The notes under the pieces: generated by a model
What the model saw: only the letters and a program-made list of their open reading frames with translations
Told to the model about the DNA's origin: nothing
Databases searched by the model: none
Position numbers and translations under genes: made by a program
Assembly: GCF_905163445.1 (NCBI RefSeq)
Contig: NC_053195.1
Span: 9,600,501 to 9,664,500 of the forward strand
Length of the DNA stretch: 64,000 nt
Direction: 5' to 3'
Source of the DNA: Pararge aegeria
Lineage: Eukaryota > Arthropoda > Insecta > Lepidoptera > Nymphalidae
Shown: positions 11,901 to 23,839 of the stretch, piece after piece
Layout: each line of letters begins with the position of its first letter
Numbering within the stretch: position 1 is the stretch's first letter

Positions 11901-14900
11901 CATAAATTTCTTAGCAGCCATATACCATAATCGAAGCGCAACACGGAACTATACTATACTAATTATTGTATATTTCCGGTCGTTATCAGTTCCACTTGAC
12001 CATATGAAAAGTTTTATGAAAGAAGATGCACAAGTTCCTTTAATAATATATGAAGAGTTCCCGCGATTTCTCCAGGACAATATTCACAAAATTAATATGG
12101 GACCACTACTGAGATACAACGTACCATAAAAAAAAAGAATCATTCAAATCGGTTTACAATTGGCGGAGTAATCGAGTAACAAATATAGAAATAAAAACAG
12201 TCATATTGGGAACCTTCTTTTTTTAAGTCGGTTGAAAATTGAACGAGGACGAAAATTTTAAGAATGATTACGTCTAGGTTTCTCTTTCTTTCTTTCATGC
12301 TATTTTTCTTCCTATTATTTGTCTTTCAGTTGTCTGATCATGGTGGCAAAGAAGGTGTATTATTTATTCTAGAGGGTCATATTTTCTAAAGTATTCAGCT
12401 TTACAAGATAAAAAAATGATAGCGAAATGTCTTCACTTTACTTTGATTTTACGGAAATGATTGACGGCATTATCCTATGGAGCATAGTATGGAGAATCCC
12501 GCCTATACTTCCGTCTTAAGTAGTCGCCCTACTAAAGCTGATATGACCCAGATTTCAATGGTTCCGAGAAGCTTGTTCCTTTTCACCTTGCTAAGTTTGT
12601 TGTGGGCTTCTTCTTAGACCAGGGAGTGTATGGAAACCAAAGTAGCTTTAGTTTTAAGATTAACAAATTTAGTTATTGCCATCATCTCACTACTACGTAC
12701 ATAATTTATATGTAAAAGAGCCATCCATGTGCCTATTACAATTAAGAAATATTTGACTTGACTTTGGCTACTGAAGATAATTACATAACATTATGCCTTA
12801 TTTAATAATAATATAAAAATTTAAGTTTTATTTTTCACCTGAAAATTGCTAATCCTAAGTAAGCAAATACACAAGTCTCAGCTATAAATGCAAGTGTCCT
12901 CATAGTTTGCTGCATGGTAACTTGAGTTACGGTTGATAGATTGAAATGTGTGTAATGAGACATTACAATTCCACAGAACAGTATAGCCATTATACCTGCA
13001 ATAATCAAAAAATTAAATTATTGTTTATGATGCAAGCAGCTAGAAATTCACTTGGGAGGGGTACAGAGCAAGTAACATTATTCATGACTATGATATCTGT
13101 ATTGATCTCAAAATCCTCATTGAAATGGCTCATCTTCACTGTGTGGTTAACATCAGTAATTGGATATCATAAAACAAATTGTTTGTGGTAATAATCTCTC
13201 TTTTTTTTAAATAAACATTCTATGTTCTAAAAATTTAGCACAAAGCAATTTTTATGTAAAGCAATTTCAAACGAAAGACAAAGATGCTTAAGATAAATTT
13301 TAGATGAAAGATTTTTTTTTCAATTGTAAAATATCTCCCTTAATATTAAACCAAAATTAATAAATTGACACCCCATTTTGAAGATTTTTTTTCCCCTCTA
13401 ATGGTGAAAATAACAGTTCCTTTTAAATAATTCCATTTAGTTTAGAAGCAAAACTATAACACTTCACAGGTAACTTACTACATAATATTTATTTATTAAC
13501 TCTTTGTTAATAAATAAATATTATGTACGCTGGATCTAATGCTTTTAAGAAAAAAATTCAAAAAATAGCATATATTATCAGAGAACACTAAACAGTAATC
13601 TGTTATATCACTTAATAGTATCTTAAATAACATGGAAATATTCAATTTGATAAATCAGTAAAGATAAGAAACACATTAATAGGCACAAAAATATTATGAT
13701 ATAATACTAGCTAAAGCTGCCCATGCTACACTGTAGGGATTAAAACTCTTAAGGATATAAAATTTTGTGCACTAATAAATGCATCAACTTCTTTTTGCAG
13801 ACTAATTATTGTAAATAAAGATAATGTTTTGATACAAGAAAATTGAGCAGCAGAGAGGCAGAATTAACAACTATAGTTTATAATTAACAAACTTGCATAC
13901 ACTTCTTTGAGACAATGGGATGCAACATTAAACCAAAACATTTCCAATTGGACCTATTTCACTTCTTCTGTTGCTATAAATTTGATTTATACTCTTTATG
14001 TATACTCTATTACACAATCTCTTTGGCTCTAAATTTCATCAAATTCTTTTATTTTGCTATTATGCATTCATTGCATAAATCAGGTATTTTTATATAATGT
14101 GATTGCTAAAGAAAAACATTTCTTCACAAACTTACCAGATAGGTGTATTCCTTCAGCAAGTACATATGGCGCATAAGTAAACACCAACATCATACCAAAC
14201 TCTAAAGAGGGATTCTTCCGGAGGTCTACATGTTTTAATAGAAGTGCACTTATTAGAGCAAATAGAACTCCAATACCAGCAGAAGCAAAGAACATCAACC
14301 AAAAACGGTTAATAGCTGATAAAATAGCTTCAGTGGTAGACATATAAGGATCATTGGAATCTAGAACTGCTGTGGTCAGAACTATGGCAACAGCATCATT
14401 CAGGATACTCTCACCAAACACTAACATGTTTAAAACTGGGTCCACATCAAGAGCATGGAAAATAGCCACTGTAGCTACTGGATCAACGGCAGAAATCAGT
14501 GAACCAAAAGCAAATGATTCAACAAAACTTAATTTATAAACAACCTGAGCGAGGCCCAATAAATAAATTCCAGCACCAATTACAAATGCAGATATAGCCG
14601 TCCCAACAATGGCAAACAGTAAAATAGATCCAATATTTTGAAAGAAGTTTCCTTTATGGAGATTATACCCTGATTCAAAAATAATTGGAGGTAGTAGGAC
14701 AAGAAAGAACGCAGTTGGAGAAAATGCTTCCTCTTTCCTCCAATTTGCTATGTTTCTTATTGACATGAGATTAATAATCATACCTATTAATGCCCCAAGA
14801 AATACTATAACAACACTTTCAGGTAGATAAGAAAAACCTGTTTGTAACATCAGATGTATCAAGAGTATACCAAGGGCCAATATGCAAAGCACAAAGAATA

Positions 14901-15318
14901 TAGCCATTGAGCTATTATGCTCATCTTCAGCTGAACTCTTCCCAGGAAGTGGGGCCGCGTCTGAAGGGCCTACTTCAGAGGTATTAGAAGCAACCGACGA
15001 AGAGGCATTCACTGCAACAACAGCCAATATGGATGAATTGGAAGGGCCAACTTCATATACAATATTGGCGCTTTCGGTAGAGGAACTTAAAGCTGATATT
15101 GATGTGTTTATGCTCGGGCCTGTTAAATTTGCTTCGGTAACGCTTGCATTTTGGACAGTAGTTCGTTTTGACCTTGAAGCTTTTAAATTCCAGAAAAATG
15201 TGTCGTCACTTAAACTTTTACTATTCATAGTCTTAAAGACGTCATTTTCACTATAAGTTGCACTTAGAAAACATATTATACAGGTCCCCACACCAAAAAC
15301 ATATTTAAAACTTTGCAT
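7185..15318 (-). CDS. NHE8: Sodium/hydrogen exchanger 8
   Basis: This is an endomembrane Na+(K+)/H+ antiporter of the SLC9A8 type that sets Golgi/endosome or apical-surface pH. Seven coding exons on the minus strand join in frame: 15318-14136, 12995-12839, 11416-11262, 10231-10080, 9787-9659, 8550-8458 and 7337-7185. All have GT-AG ends, and the total is 673 residues. A signal peptide (about residues 1-23) precedes a Ser/Asn/Thr-rich luminal segment with seven N-glycosylation sequons. The exchanger core follows, with LLPPIIFESGYNL, AVDPVATVAIF and FGESILNDAVAIVL (the ND pair expected for cation binding), then MWFSGLRGAISYALSLHLD and GGSTMP. The cytosolic tail contains KGFVRLDMKYLIPFFTRR and ends EDESLQ...RGV. 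The tail and the SGLRGA segment match NHE8 rather than NHE6/7/9. The N-terminal extension appears longer than in vertebrates. Introns hold SINE and LINE remnants. Confidence 0.95.
7385..7735 (-). mobile_element. tRNA-derived SINE in last NHE8 intron
   Basis: On the minus strand the head has a B-box-like motif near 7670 (GGTCGATTCCC), followed by the body shared with copies at 23493-23800 (+), 35485-35770 (-), 53640-53840 (-) and 57563-57770 (-). The tail on this strand is A-rich (7397-7404 read as T). It carries an extra 14-bp hairpin at 7431-7461. Confidence 0.7.
7431..7461. repeat. Short perfect hairpin inside SINE
   Basis: Arms of 14 bp (CAATCTCACATGGT) flank a 3-nt loop. Sister SINE copies in the window lack this structure at the same place, so it looks like a local change in this copy. 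Confidence 0.6.
8078..8263 (+). repeat. Interspersed repeat ending in CCGGCCACCCTGTA
   Basis: The last 25 bases (TTCCTGACCGGCCACCCTGTA) recur at 35955-35980 as TTGACCGGCCACCCTGAAT. TACAGGGTGG-type ends are common on insect DNA transposons; the other end was not defined. Confidence 0.4.
8713..8985 (+). mobile_element. tRNA-derived SINE with inverted tail, followed by (TA)n
   Basis: The head resembles the copies at 30600 and 47533 (GCAGTAGACAGTGACCCTGC, then CTTCGATTCCCAC as B box). In those copies the tail reads toward CTTTGGGGCTAGATG, but here CACCAAAGTAAGCGTAGCTTGTG runs in the opposite sense. The head and tail are therefore inverted relative to each other. A long (TA)n run closes the unit (about 8942-8980). 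Confidence 0.65.
9040..9180 (+). repeat. Degenerate interspersed repeat
   Basis: CCATCTCCTATCAAAGGTTGGCGACCATTAGGG resembles (in parts under 20 bases) a phrase I recall from lepidopteran intronic repeats. It lies in an NHE8 intron; no other copy was found in this window. Confidence 0.3.
12590..12770 (+). mobile_element. LINE 3' end (family A), degenerate
   Basis: CTAAGTTTGTTGTGGGCTTC, TTCTTAGACCAGGG and GTAGCTTTAG occur in the same order as in the better-preserved copies at 36424-37262, 45463-45815 and 51393-51817. It lies in NHE8 intron 2, antisense to the gene. Confidence 0.6.
13480..13526. repeat. Perfect 21-bp hairpin in NHE8 intron 1
   Basis: ACATAATATTTATTTATTAA plus C is followed by a 5-nt loop (TCTTT) and its exact reverse complement. 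No transposon ends or target duplication are visible. Confidence 0.75.
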
Positions 15319-15694
15319 TTTATTTTATTATGTATAACTCGCGGTTTTTTTTAATATTTCCCTAAATAACGTTCAATGAATATTTAACATCAGCTAGGTA
15401 CAGTACAGCAACTCAAAAGTCATAGCTAACTCTGCAGCTGCACTGCAAACAGAATAATTTCACTATGTTGAAAGAGGTGACTAAATATTTTTATCTTACT
15501 ATTTGTTCCAACATAATTGTGACATATTTTGAATCACTTATTTGATAGGTGTCAAACTGTCATTTTCTTTTTTTTTATGGCTCGCGTTTGTACCAATTGG
15601 GTACAATTTACTTCGCCAATGTCACGTGGTATAGTGGAGACACCTACGGGAGACACGCTTTTGAGAATGATCGGTAAAAGATGAGGAAGAACTA
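15319..15694. promoter_or_regulatory. NHE8 upstream region
   Basis: These 376 bases separate the NHE8 start codon from a MITE. They should hold the 5' leader and the core promoter. No clear TATA box or initiator could be singled out. Confidence 0.35.
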
Positions 15695-16126
15695 TGGAGG
15701 GCAGAGGTAAGGAGAGTCATCTGTGTATATGAAAAAGTGTCGTCAAAATGTATTAAATTAGGATGGCGCCACATTTGCATCCGGGTAACTCTTAAAAGAA
15801 GCGCCAAATATAAATATTGTTAGAGTAGGCTTGAAAAATAAACAAGGAAGTATGGAGATACAAGGAAGTAAGGTTATATTTACCACAATATTTTGTACTA
15901 CGTAAGTTGTTGAAATTCTTAATAATTAACTACTTTAGTCGATAATGACATTAAATTTTTTAACTCGGCATACTTCAATTCATCTACGATTGCTACATTC
16001 ATACCATACCCTGTGCATCCACCAGCGCCATTGTGGAGGATTTTTGAACTGTTATTTAGCGCATACACTGGACACTTTTTCAACTTTTCTCCCATATAAG
16101 ATGACTCTCCTTACCTCTACCCTCCA
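15695..16126. mobile_element. MITE copy 1, TA-flanked (Tc1/mariner-like)
   Basis: The left end is TGGAGGGCAGAGGTAAGGAG and the right end CTCCTTACCTCTACCCTCCA, nearly perfect terminal inverted repeats flanked by TA on both sides. The inner sequence matches the copy at 60411-60820 almost base for base. This copy carries an extra TATGGAGATACAAGGAAG-like insertion near 15850 and a few substitutions. It is non-autonomous and has no transposase. It sits about 380 bp upstream of the NHE8 start. Confidence 0.85.
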
Positions 16127-16739
16127 TATTTTCTGGCAACGTTTTAGCAAGGTTGCCTGCCACAGCGCAGTAATTACAAAATAGTGCTGTTGGCTTCAAG
16201 AAAAATAGTGATGAATCGAAACATCGTTAATTCTGGGATGATATAAATCGTAACAAATAAGATATAATATGGAAACTATACTAACTATACTTTACTATGG
16301 AAACTGATCTGACTGAAACATTATCGTTTTTTTTCGATATATGGATAATAATTATATTAGTATATCTAAATGTTTTATCATCCCTTTAGTACTCGAATAG
16401 AGACGAAGCCACCAACTGAATGCTTCGTTGAAAATCGTGGATCCCAACATCATCTTTACACTACCAGTGGTACAAGTCAGTATTGTCAAGGCACCAAAAC
16501 GTCGATAGACCGGTCTTTAAATGTACTTTGCTCTATGACCAGCCTTGCCCGGGTTTGATAGAAATAATGGTATTGCTTATTGTCGACCCAATGTAATGTA
16601 CAACGGAGATAAGATAAATTTTATTTTATGGCCAATAAATTGCATTTTAAAAAGAACTAAAAATGTATATGAGATCCAACATGTTGATTTAATATGTTAC
16701 TAGCATTTATAAGCTCACTGATGTACCTAATACGCACGA

Positions 16740-17188
16740 TCAAAATAACAGATCAAAAGTATGCGCAACTGTCATGTTCACTTTTGGGGCAGATGGTGAA
16801 ATAATCAATACGGTGACCAGCGAACGGAAAATAACATAGAAGTCGCCCATTCTAACAAATTGACATTCGAATTTGGTACCAATCAGTCTATATGCGCACG
16901 CACCAATAATAACACACAACTTGAATGGTGTAATACATGATTGGTTATACTGTATATAATTCTGCAAGAAACAAGTGATCGGTCGGCAGTTACGCATCGT
17001 CACGACTGCGCAAAACTAACAGGCATTTGATTTTGACTTCGTCGTTTGACAACTATTTGCGATACGAAACCGGCAATATTAAATTTGATTAAAATAAAGT
17101 CTAATATCCATATTGCAGATTTACTTCCAACTAAAACAAAAATAATAACAATTATTACCGTGTATAGAGCGTATTCTTGTAGGTACAT
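16740..17188 (-). other. Unassigned pair of hydrophobic open frames
   Basis: Two adjacent minus-strand frames (17188-17000 and 17003-16740) each encode a hydrophobic stretch: YTVIIVIIFVLVG in the first, CVIIGACAYRLIG and FRSLVTVLIIS in the second. A TTTCTTGCAG that could be an acceptor precedes the second stretch. I do not recognise the protein. No consistent exon chain with a start and donors could be built, so this may be a decayed gene or chance. Confidence 0.2.
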
Positions 17189-17968
17189 TATTTTTTCGCA
17201 TCTTGTACTTACCTACTCTTGTGCGATACGCAGTTCGTAAGTGATATTTTAGAAATAGATAACATAATGATCTTAAAATGTCAAGATTTATTGGTGAGAT
17301 CCTGGAGAAACTATGATAGGCCCACTTATAACGATTCAGGCCAACAAGTTATAATAACTTGTGCATTTTGCTTTGGGAACCATGGTCAAGTTAATTAAAC
17401 TGATATTGCAATATAGCCAAAGAGGCAAAATTAAAAATGCCTATAAATATCTTTAATTGGCGTGCGCTGAGAAAACTATATTATGTACTATATGATTAAA
17501 GTACTCTCTTTCTTACCTACAAAATCATTCTAACTATCATAGTTAGGCCTCAATAGCAGCTTTAAGTTAACAGGTGGCCAATGTAACATAACGTTATGAC
17601 CTACTATAACATAGAACTTGTTGCGGGTGAACAGCTAGTTTGAAATATACCGGGCCTGCTTGGTTACTAAAAATTCAGGCTTTTAGTTTAATCCACAACA
17701 AAGTTGGTATGGTTGGATGGTAGGTACGCCCGTGCCGCTTTTTTGCTCAACTTGTGGGGATATTGCCGTGGCCCCCGATCTTCATAAAAGATATCAAAGA
17801 ATGGTCAATCAATCATAACTATCAATTATAAAACCCATAAAGGTATTATACTAGAACTGAGGAGGTTCAAAATTAAAAATAGTTTTTGAACCGGTGTAAA
17901 TAATATGAACACTAACAAAGAACAGTTCTGCATAAAATTTTGAATTTTAAAATTACTGAATTACGTAA

Positions 17969-18003
17969 TCTCGTATATTCGTTGCACCCACGAATATACG
18001 AGA
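17969..18003. repeat. Short perfect hairpin
   Basis: Arms of 14 bp (TCTCGTATATTCGT) flank a 7-nt loop. Confidence 0.65.
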
Positions 18004-18235
18004 AGTATTCAAGGTCCAGTAAACCTGAGTGGTTATAAAACAAAAAAAAGGTTAATATACTTTATTTCATAGGTACTCTTAAACACAGTATTTGGTAAAT
18101 AAAAATAAATAAGAATAAATGGGATAAAAAAATAAGAATTTTGCTATTTACTTCCAACAACTTATGAATGCATTATTTATGAAATAATGATACGAAAAAA
18201 ATAGAAATCTATAAGTACTTCATCTCCAAAATATT

Positions 18236-21200
18236 TTATTTAACAGCGGGTAAAGTTCTCTCTATAAATGCTTTCATGTCCTTTAGTTCCGCCTCTGTAG
18301 AACTATGCGTCAATCCTTGGTATGACGTAAATTCAACGTTCTTCATGAATGTCTTTAAAAATGAGGCCGTCATTTGTCCCCATTTAAACGGCACCACTGG
18401 ATCACAGTCACCATGAGCTTGGAATATCTGAAAGGGAAACTTTGCGTTATTTAAAAGATCCCTACGAATTATAAGGAATAGAGAACCTATAATAACCGGC
18501 AAGTGAGATTTTAAATGGACACACAAAGGTTCCGAACCAATGTTATTAAAACTACCAGAGATTACCATTTTTATTTGATCATTAATAAGATCAGTAAAGA
18601 AAATAAAAATAAACACGTCTTATATGTTTCATGTAAAATCAAAGTGTCTCCTTTTACTTCCTCTTCAAGGGGACCGAAGTTCAACGAAAGTTGTATATAA
18701 GGTCATTATTTGTCATCTAGTTAGGTCAGTGTGTAGACCGCCACATTACTCTCCTCCGAGACTGGAAGTCGTACCAGTGACGTAGTGCTGTCGAGGTGGC
18801 AATCTACGAGAATCGACCGCCGCTGTTTACGTGCTGCGTGGTCGTGGAGCCACGCCGATGTGTTGTAGGATCAACCGTGGTCGATATGCTTGCTGAGGTA
18901 TGGTCTCTGTCTGACCAAGCGTGGGGGTGGGTGCATGTGTTTCGAGCGTTGGGTGCATTGGATGCGTCGGGCGTACTATGTGCGTTGAGAATATTTCGTG
19001 CGTTAGGTGCGTTGAGGCGTCTATCAGCTTATTCTTGTGAAGGTCCACAAGAAGTTTGTAGTGACGTAGAAAGTCAGCCCGTAGTATGAATGTCTTCACT
19101 TCGGCGCTGATGAAGGTCCAGGAGAAAGATCGCCGCAGTCCTAGGTTGAGCTTGAGTGTCTTGTCGCCGTATGTACAAATCGATGTGTTGTTTGCAGCGT
19201 ATAGTTTGTAATAATGATATTTCCGTGTTGTCCTAACCCAAGATTGCTTAGGTCACTTTTTGTATTAATTTTTTTGTTTCTTTTCTTACTTTATATTCCT
19301 AACTATGTAGTGGTGTAGAAATAAAGAGTATAAATAAATAAATATATGTAAACCGAGTCAGCCGAAACATTCTGGTTTAAAAAAAAATCCTCGAGAAAAT
19401 GTACATATATGTATATCATTTATAAATAACACACAATAGCGCATATATACCGGCCTACCTACCCCACAAAATACTACAAACAAAAGGATGGCTCTAGCCG
19501 ACCTTGATTGTAATCACCTACGCTCAAACCTCGACAATACTGCTATAGGGCTGGCACCGTGACAGAGAATTCTGTGAATATTCAAATACTTACTACTACT
19601 ACTACTACTATTTATATTACATACATTATATTTTTCAACATTAAAGATATTAGAAATTGATTATATTATTTACTTCAAAGGTTGTCTCAGAGTCAACATA
19701 TAATCAACCTGACATAACTTATGGATGAGGTCTATAAATTCCATTTAAACACTCAGTATTGTTCTCAGGAGCTGCCCAGACATTGAGTTGCATCATCACA
19801 ATTTCAAGTAGACACACACACTAGTGAGACGTATCTACTTGTGATGATGACGCAGATTTATTAGTCGTCAGGTAAAGGATCGAAGTTCGGATCGGAGGGT
19901 AAGTGCACTTCTCAATCGCTTGAGTCAGGACGCCGCGCAGTTTTCTCAAAATAGTTCTAAGCAAACTCATTGATCCGGTCAAAAGTGTCTATAATAATAA
20001 TGTAAAGCAATTAATTATGTGAAGAGTTAAATTCCAAGATGTACTACATTTATTAACATATTAATATTTTTGTCGCCTTGTGCGAATAAGCGGTTCATAC
20101 AACTTGTTTGCTTGTATTAAAATATTAAAAAAAAATATATAAATATTCATAGTATTTTAATTTATCTATGTATTTTGATTTCAGTTTTTATTAGGGAGGT
20201 GCTTATGTATTTTATTGTATTGTATTTTTAAAATATGCTCATTTTGTATTTTTGAAGTACAAAATAATAATGAATTATTCATATTTATCGCCTTTTATAC
20301 CATACACAAAAATTGTTATAAATTTATTATTCATTTTGTTATTACAAACTAAGCCCATTTTCGAAATAAATTCTTCAATCATCAATAAGTATTTAACGCT
20401 CACTTTTATATTAGTAGTAATAAAGCTTACATATCAGAATAACACAGGTTACAAACATATTTTCTAATTTTGCCTAAATTTTGCAAAAGGTTCTGACTGA
20501 AAATCCAATTAACTTATGTTATATGAAGTCAAGAAATCATTCTAAGCAGGCGAAGTCGAGGGTATGCTCTAATATATCATCTTTTTAAAGCAATTCCAAA
20601 CAAAACTGTATGTGCTTTCAGAAAAAGAAATTCTACTCTGGCAATGTTGTGTGTAAGGGCTATATTATATTATGGTATAGACTATTGGCATTGTCCAGTT
20701 AAACCTACTTTAATATAATCGAAAAGGTTATTGATCCGATTTGATTTGAATGAAAGTTTACTTATATTATTTGAATTCCAAATTTAACACTTATTAGCAT
20801 TGTAAAACATGGATTATGTGAATCAAATAAAACATATCAATACTAGGTGCCCTATGCAAAGTATTTTCACAAGCATCACTTTAAAACTGTGTAGGTACCT
20901 ACCTAAAAAGCACTACTAGGTACAGTAATTGGTGTACTGTATTCAAATGAACGTTATAATCAACAATTATAATTTAAATAGATCTATTTTATCTCAATTA
21001 GAAATTCGATGTAGTCAAAAAACAGGGATTGAAAAAAAACTTTTTATTATTTAATTGCTTTGTTATTGAGAGTGGGTGTAATGTTTGTAAAATAAATGTC
21101 TATATAAAGTGTATCAATGTATAGAAAACAAGCTAAACCATCAAAGACAGAGATTTTGATGCTTTGGGGAGTTTGTCATTAAATCAAGTGACATTACATG

Positions 21201-22643
21201 GAGTGTACACTGTACATAATTACAAGGCTAGCTGAAGAGGGGGTTATAGGTTGATGGGATATTTCTATATTTATTATAAAGAGAAACTTTTTTTATAGAA
21301 CTTTTTTCTCAAGTCAGTTTATTAAGTTTTTATAAAACAATATGCAGTAACAAGCCTTAATCCTTATATAAAATTTAATATCATGGCATTATTACAGATA
21401 TGGAGTGGAATGGATTAGCAGATTGTTTCTAAAAATGACTTGACTCTTAAGAGTTTACTTACATAGTTAAAAAGGGCCATAACTTTAATCATCAACTTTT
21501 ATTTTTACCTAATTAATGTCAATCTTCAATGAATGATTATCGTAAAAAGCTGCAACCTAAATTAGAGCAATGTGTAGCCCACTCTCCTATGAGAGAGGAT
21601 GCTAGCAGTGGAAGGAGGATAAAAATTGACAAAATCATTCCAGGTGAGCCTGAAACACTGTTGAAATAAATTGTATTGAAGGACAAACTCTATAAGAATA
21701 CTGACCAACCTCCAAATTTATAAACCAAAATCAAATACTTACGGGTAATTCTTTTGGGGCTTTTACAGCACCAGGAAAATGGGAATGTCTGGGCAGCCAG
21801 CAAGATAGTGACATCACACCGGCCAGGGGTTCCTGATATGTCAGAGCAGCATGCAGAGCCAGAGCTCCACCTTGCGAGAATCCTCCTAATAAAACTCGGT
21901 TGGGAGGAATTCCAGACTAAAAATACAAATAAATTACAAAGCACAGCCCACAGAATTGTGGAATTCTCAATAACTTAAAAAAAAATTGACATATCTATAA
22001 CCAAACTTTTATCAATAATAGCAAAAATAGTAATCAGTAACCAAAGAAACTTTGTTCAAGTGGCCATGTTTACCAACATTAATATTAAAGAATGTTAATA
22101 TGATATTATAACTAAAGAAAAGTTTAATCAGAAACTTCAGGCTTTCATTTACTCTCTTATTTAAAAAAAAAGTACTTGCTTTCACTTCATCAGCAATTAA
22201 TCCGTGTACAAGACTTGTTGCTCTCACAATTCCCTCCTCATCCTCTGGGGCTGTAGCATCCAATGTCCTCAAATCAAACCAAGAAGGCATACGAAAGCCC
22301 GCGTTAAGCGTCACCGGCATAGTTGACGCTGTGGGGCAAATCACCTTAACATGGGGTCCTCTGATAGCAGCGATAGTACTTATCCAACCATGACTGCAAT
22401 CGAAACTCTTTAATAAAAATAATGTATTCACATCACAAGTTAACGACAATTATCTATTTCATAACACTTACCCAGTATCTCCGAGACCATGTAAAAATAT
22501 AAGCTGAAATATTAGAAATAAAATACGTGTTTTTAATCAAAAATTTACCGATAAATTCTAACATCAATTATAACAAATTAATGTTTTCTCACCGATGCTG
22601 TCTGTCTTGCTGTAGCAGAAATAATTACAGGATTCGGTTCCAT
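18236..22643 (-). CDS. Acyl-protein thioesterase (lysophospholipase-like)
   Basis: This alpha/beta hydrolase of the LYPLA1/LYPLA2 family removes palmitate from cysteines of membrane-associated proteins in the cytosol. Five exons on - give 220 residues: 22643-22593, 22503-22472, 22393-22180, 21916-21743 and 18427-18236. LIFLHGLGDTG is the oxyanion-loop region. GGFSQGGALAL carries the nucleophile Ser113, HGDCDPVVP the acidic residue (Asp166) and GLTHSS the His (about 198), so the triad is complete. The 220-residue length is close to the roughly 230 of animal homologues. The short N-terminus has no Cys near the start, unlike mammalian APT1/2 that are themselves palmitoylated there. Intron 3 uses a GC donor (AAA|GCAAGT); with it the family spacing EVK-SGIPPNR is kept. 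The last intron (3.3 kb) holds a gypsy fossil. Whether it is the APT1 or APT2 orthologue was not decided. Confidence 0.92.
18760..19215 (-). mobile_element. Ty3/gypsy retrotransposon fossil (protease region)
   Basis: On the minus strand, KLYAANNTSICTYGDKTLKL, LNLGLRRSFSW and FLRHYKLLVDLHKNKLID follow the order seen at the end of insect gypsy-type protease domains, where the family normally has GADFLRHY. Here the segment reads RADFLRHY. The open stretch then runs through a His/Pro/Thr-rich linker and stops. No LTRs, reverse transcriptase or integrase are nearby. It lies in the last thioesterase intron, on the same strand as the gene. Confidence 0.65.
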
Positions 22644-23492
22644 TATCAAATATCAATCAGCTGAAAATCAATAAACCTGCAATATGTATCTCCTCTTGAC
22701 GAACGCAATAACGTTAGTGATAGTGACGTTAGTGTTTATATTCTCTTTGAAATACCTTTGAACAAATAACACAGAAAAACAGCATACTACTAACATACTA
22801 TCAAACTAAAGTCAATGTCAAAGAAAACAGTCCAACCCTAGACAGAAAAGTAAATAGACGAATGGTTGGGTGCCGCTTATGAGACAGAGCATATTTGAGA
22901 AGTATTGCCATACATTTTTTTTTACCCCGATTCTAAGGTCCCAGATTTCAGGTCTTCTATTTGTTCCATACAAAATGTAGGCATTTGTTTCATTAGAAGC
23001 AGCTGCACTTAGAAACATATCCTAAAGGAACTGCATAATCATTTTTAATGTTCCGTAATTAAGTTAATTGCAAAAAGGGAACAGTTTATGGAATAACATT
23101 AGTACGTTGATCTGTGAAGCAATTTGGCAGTTTTTATGAGAAAGGCTTCCGGCTCATGATTAGTTGGAATAGGGAAACACAAATACTGAAAAAAAATAAA
23201 ATATATACATATATACTTTTGTAAACACCTGTATTTTGTTACGATTAACATTTTTTCGAACTTAGTTTTAACGAAAAATTAGTTTTAATTAAAGATAACC
23301 GAGAGTTCATGAATGCCTCTCGATATTAAAAAAAATTGTATTTTGGCAGACAATTTGTTAAAGATTATCCAGGATATTTGTATCAAGAATACCATTCTTA
23401 ACAGAAAAAATAATAATTCGTAAATTAATAATTCTTTGTTTACTGTCCCTTAAAGAGTATAAGTTTAGTTTTACTTTTAGTATAAGTTTAGA

Positions 23493-23800
23493 TTTGCCAA
23501 CCTCCCTGGCACAACGGTGAGCGCTATGAATTTAAGTAGGAGGTCCCGGGTTCAATTCCCGACAGAAGCAATTCGGGAATATATAATTTCTGACTTTTCT
23601 CTGGTCTAGTCTGGTGGGAGGCTAGTTACCACCCTACCAACAAAGACGTGCCTCTGAGCGATTTAGTGTTCCGGCTGATGTCGCGTTGAAACTAATTAGG
23701 GATATGACTACCATACAGGTTATCCCGTTACCATCTTACACTGTATCATCACTTACCACGAGGTAAGATTGCAGTTGATGGCTTACTTGTGGTAGAATAA
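23493..23800 (+). mobile_element. tRNA-derived SINE
   Basis: The A box TGGCACAACGG and B box GGTTCAATTCC fit the RNA polymerase III internal promoter consensus and are correctly ordered. The body includes TCTGGTGGGAGGCTAGTTAC and ACGTGCCTCTGAGCGATTTA blocks found in reverse in the minus-strand copies at 7385 and 35485. This is the best-preserved head of the family in the window. Confidence 0.8.
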
Positions 23801-23839
23801 AAATTGTGGCACAGGTGTAGCGCCTCGGTGAGTTAAATA

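Larger units (their letters stand above)
16127..18235. other. Intergenic between NHE8 and the thioesterase gene
   Basis: No confidently assigned gene. It contains an unassigned pair of minus-strand open frames (16740-17188), a hairpin at 17969-18003 and AT-rich filler. Confidence 0.45.

Noticed and set aside
14354..15256. Plus-strand open frames opposite NHE8 exon 1
   Set aside because: They are antisense shadows of a strongly conserved exon and show no family match.
22818..23018. Minus-strand frame upstream of the thioesterase gene
   Set aside because: No splice partner, no conserved motif, and length consistent with chance.
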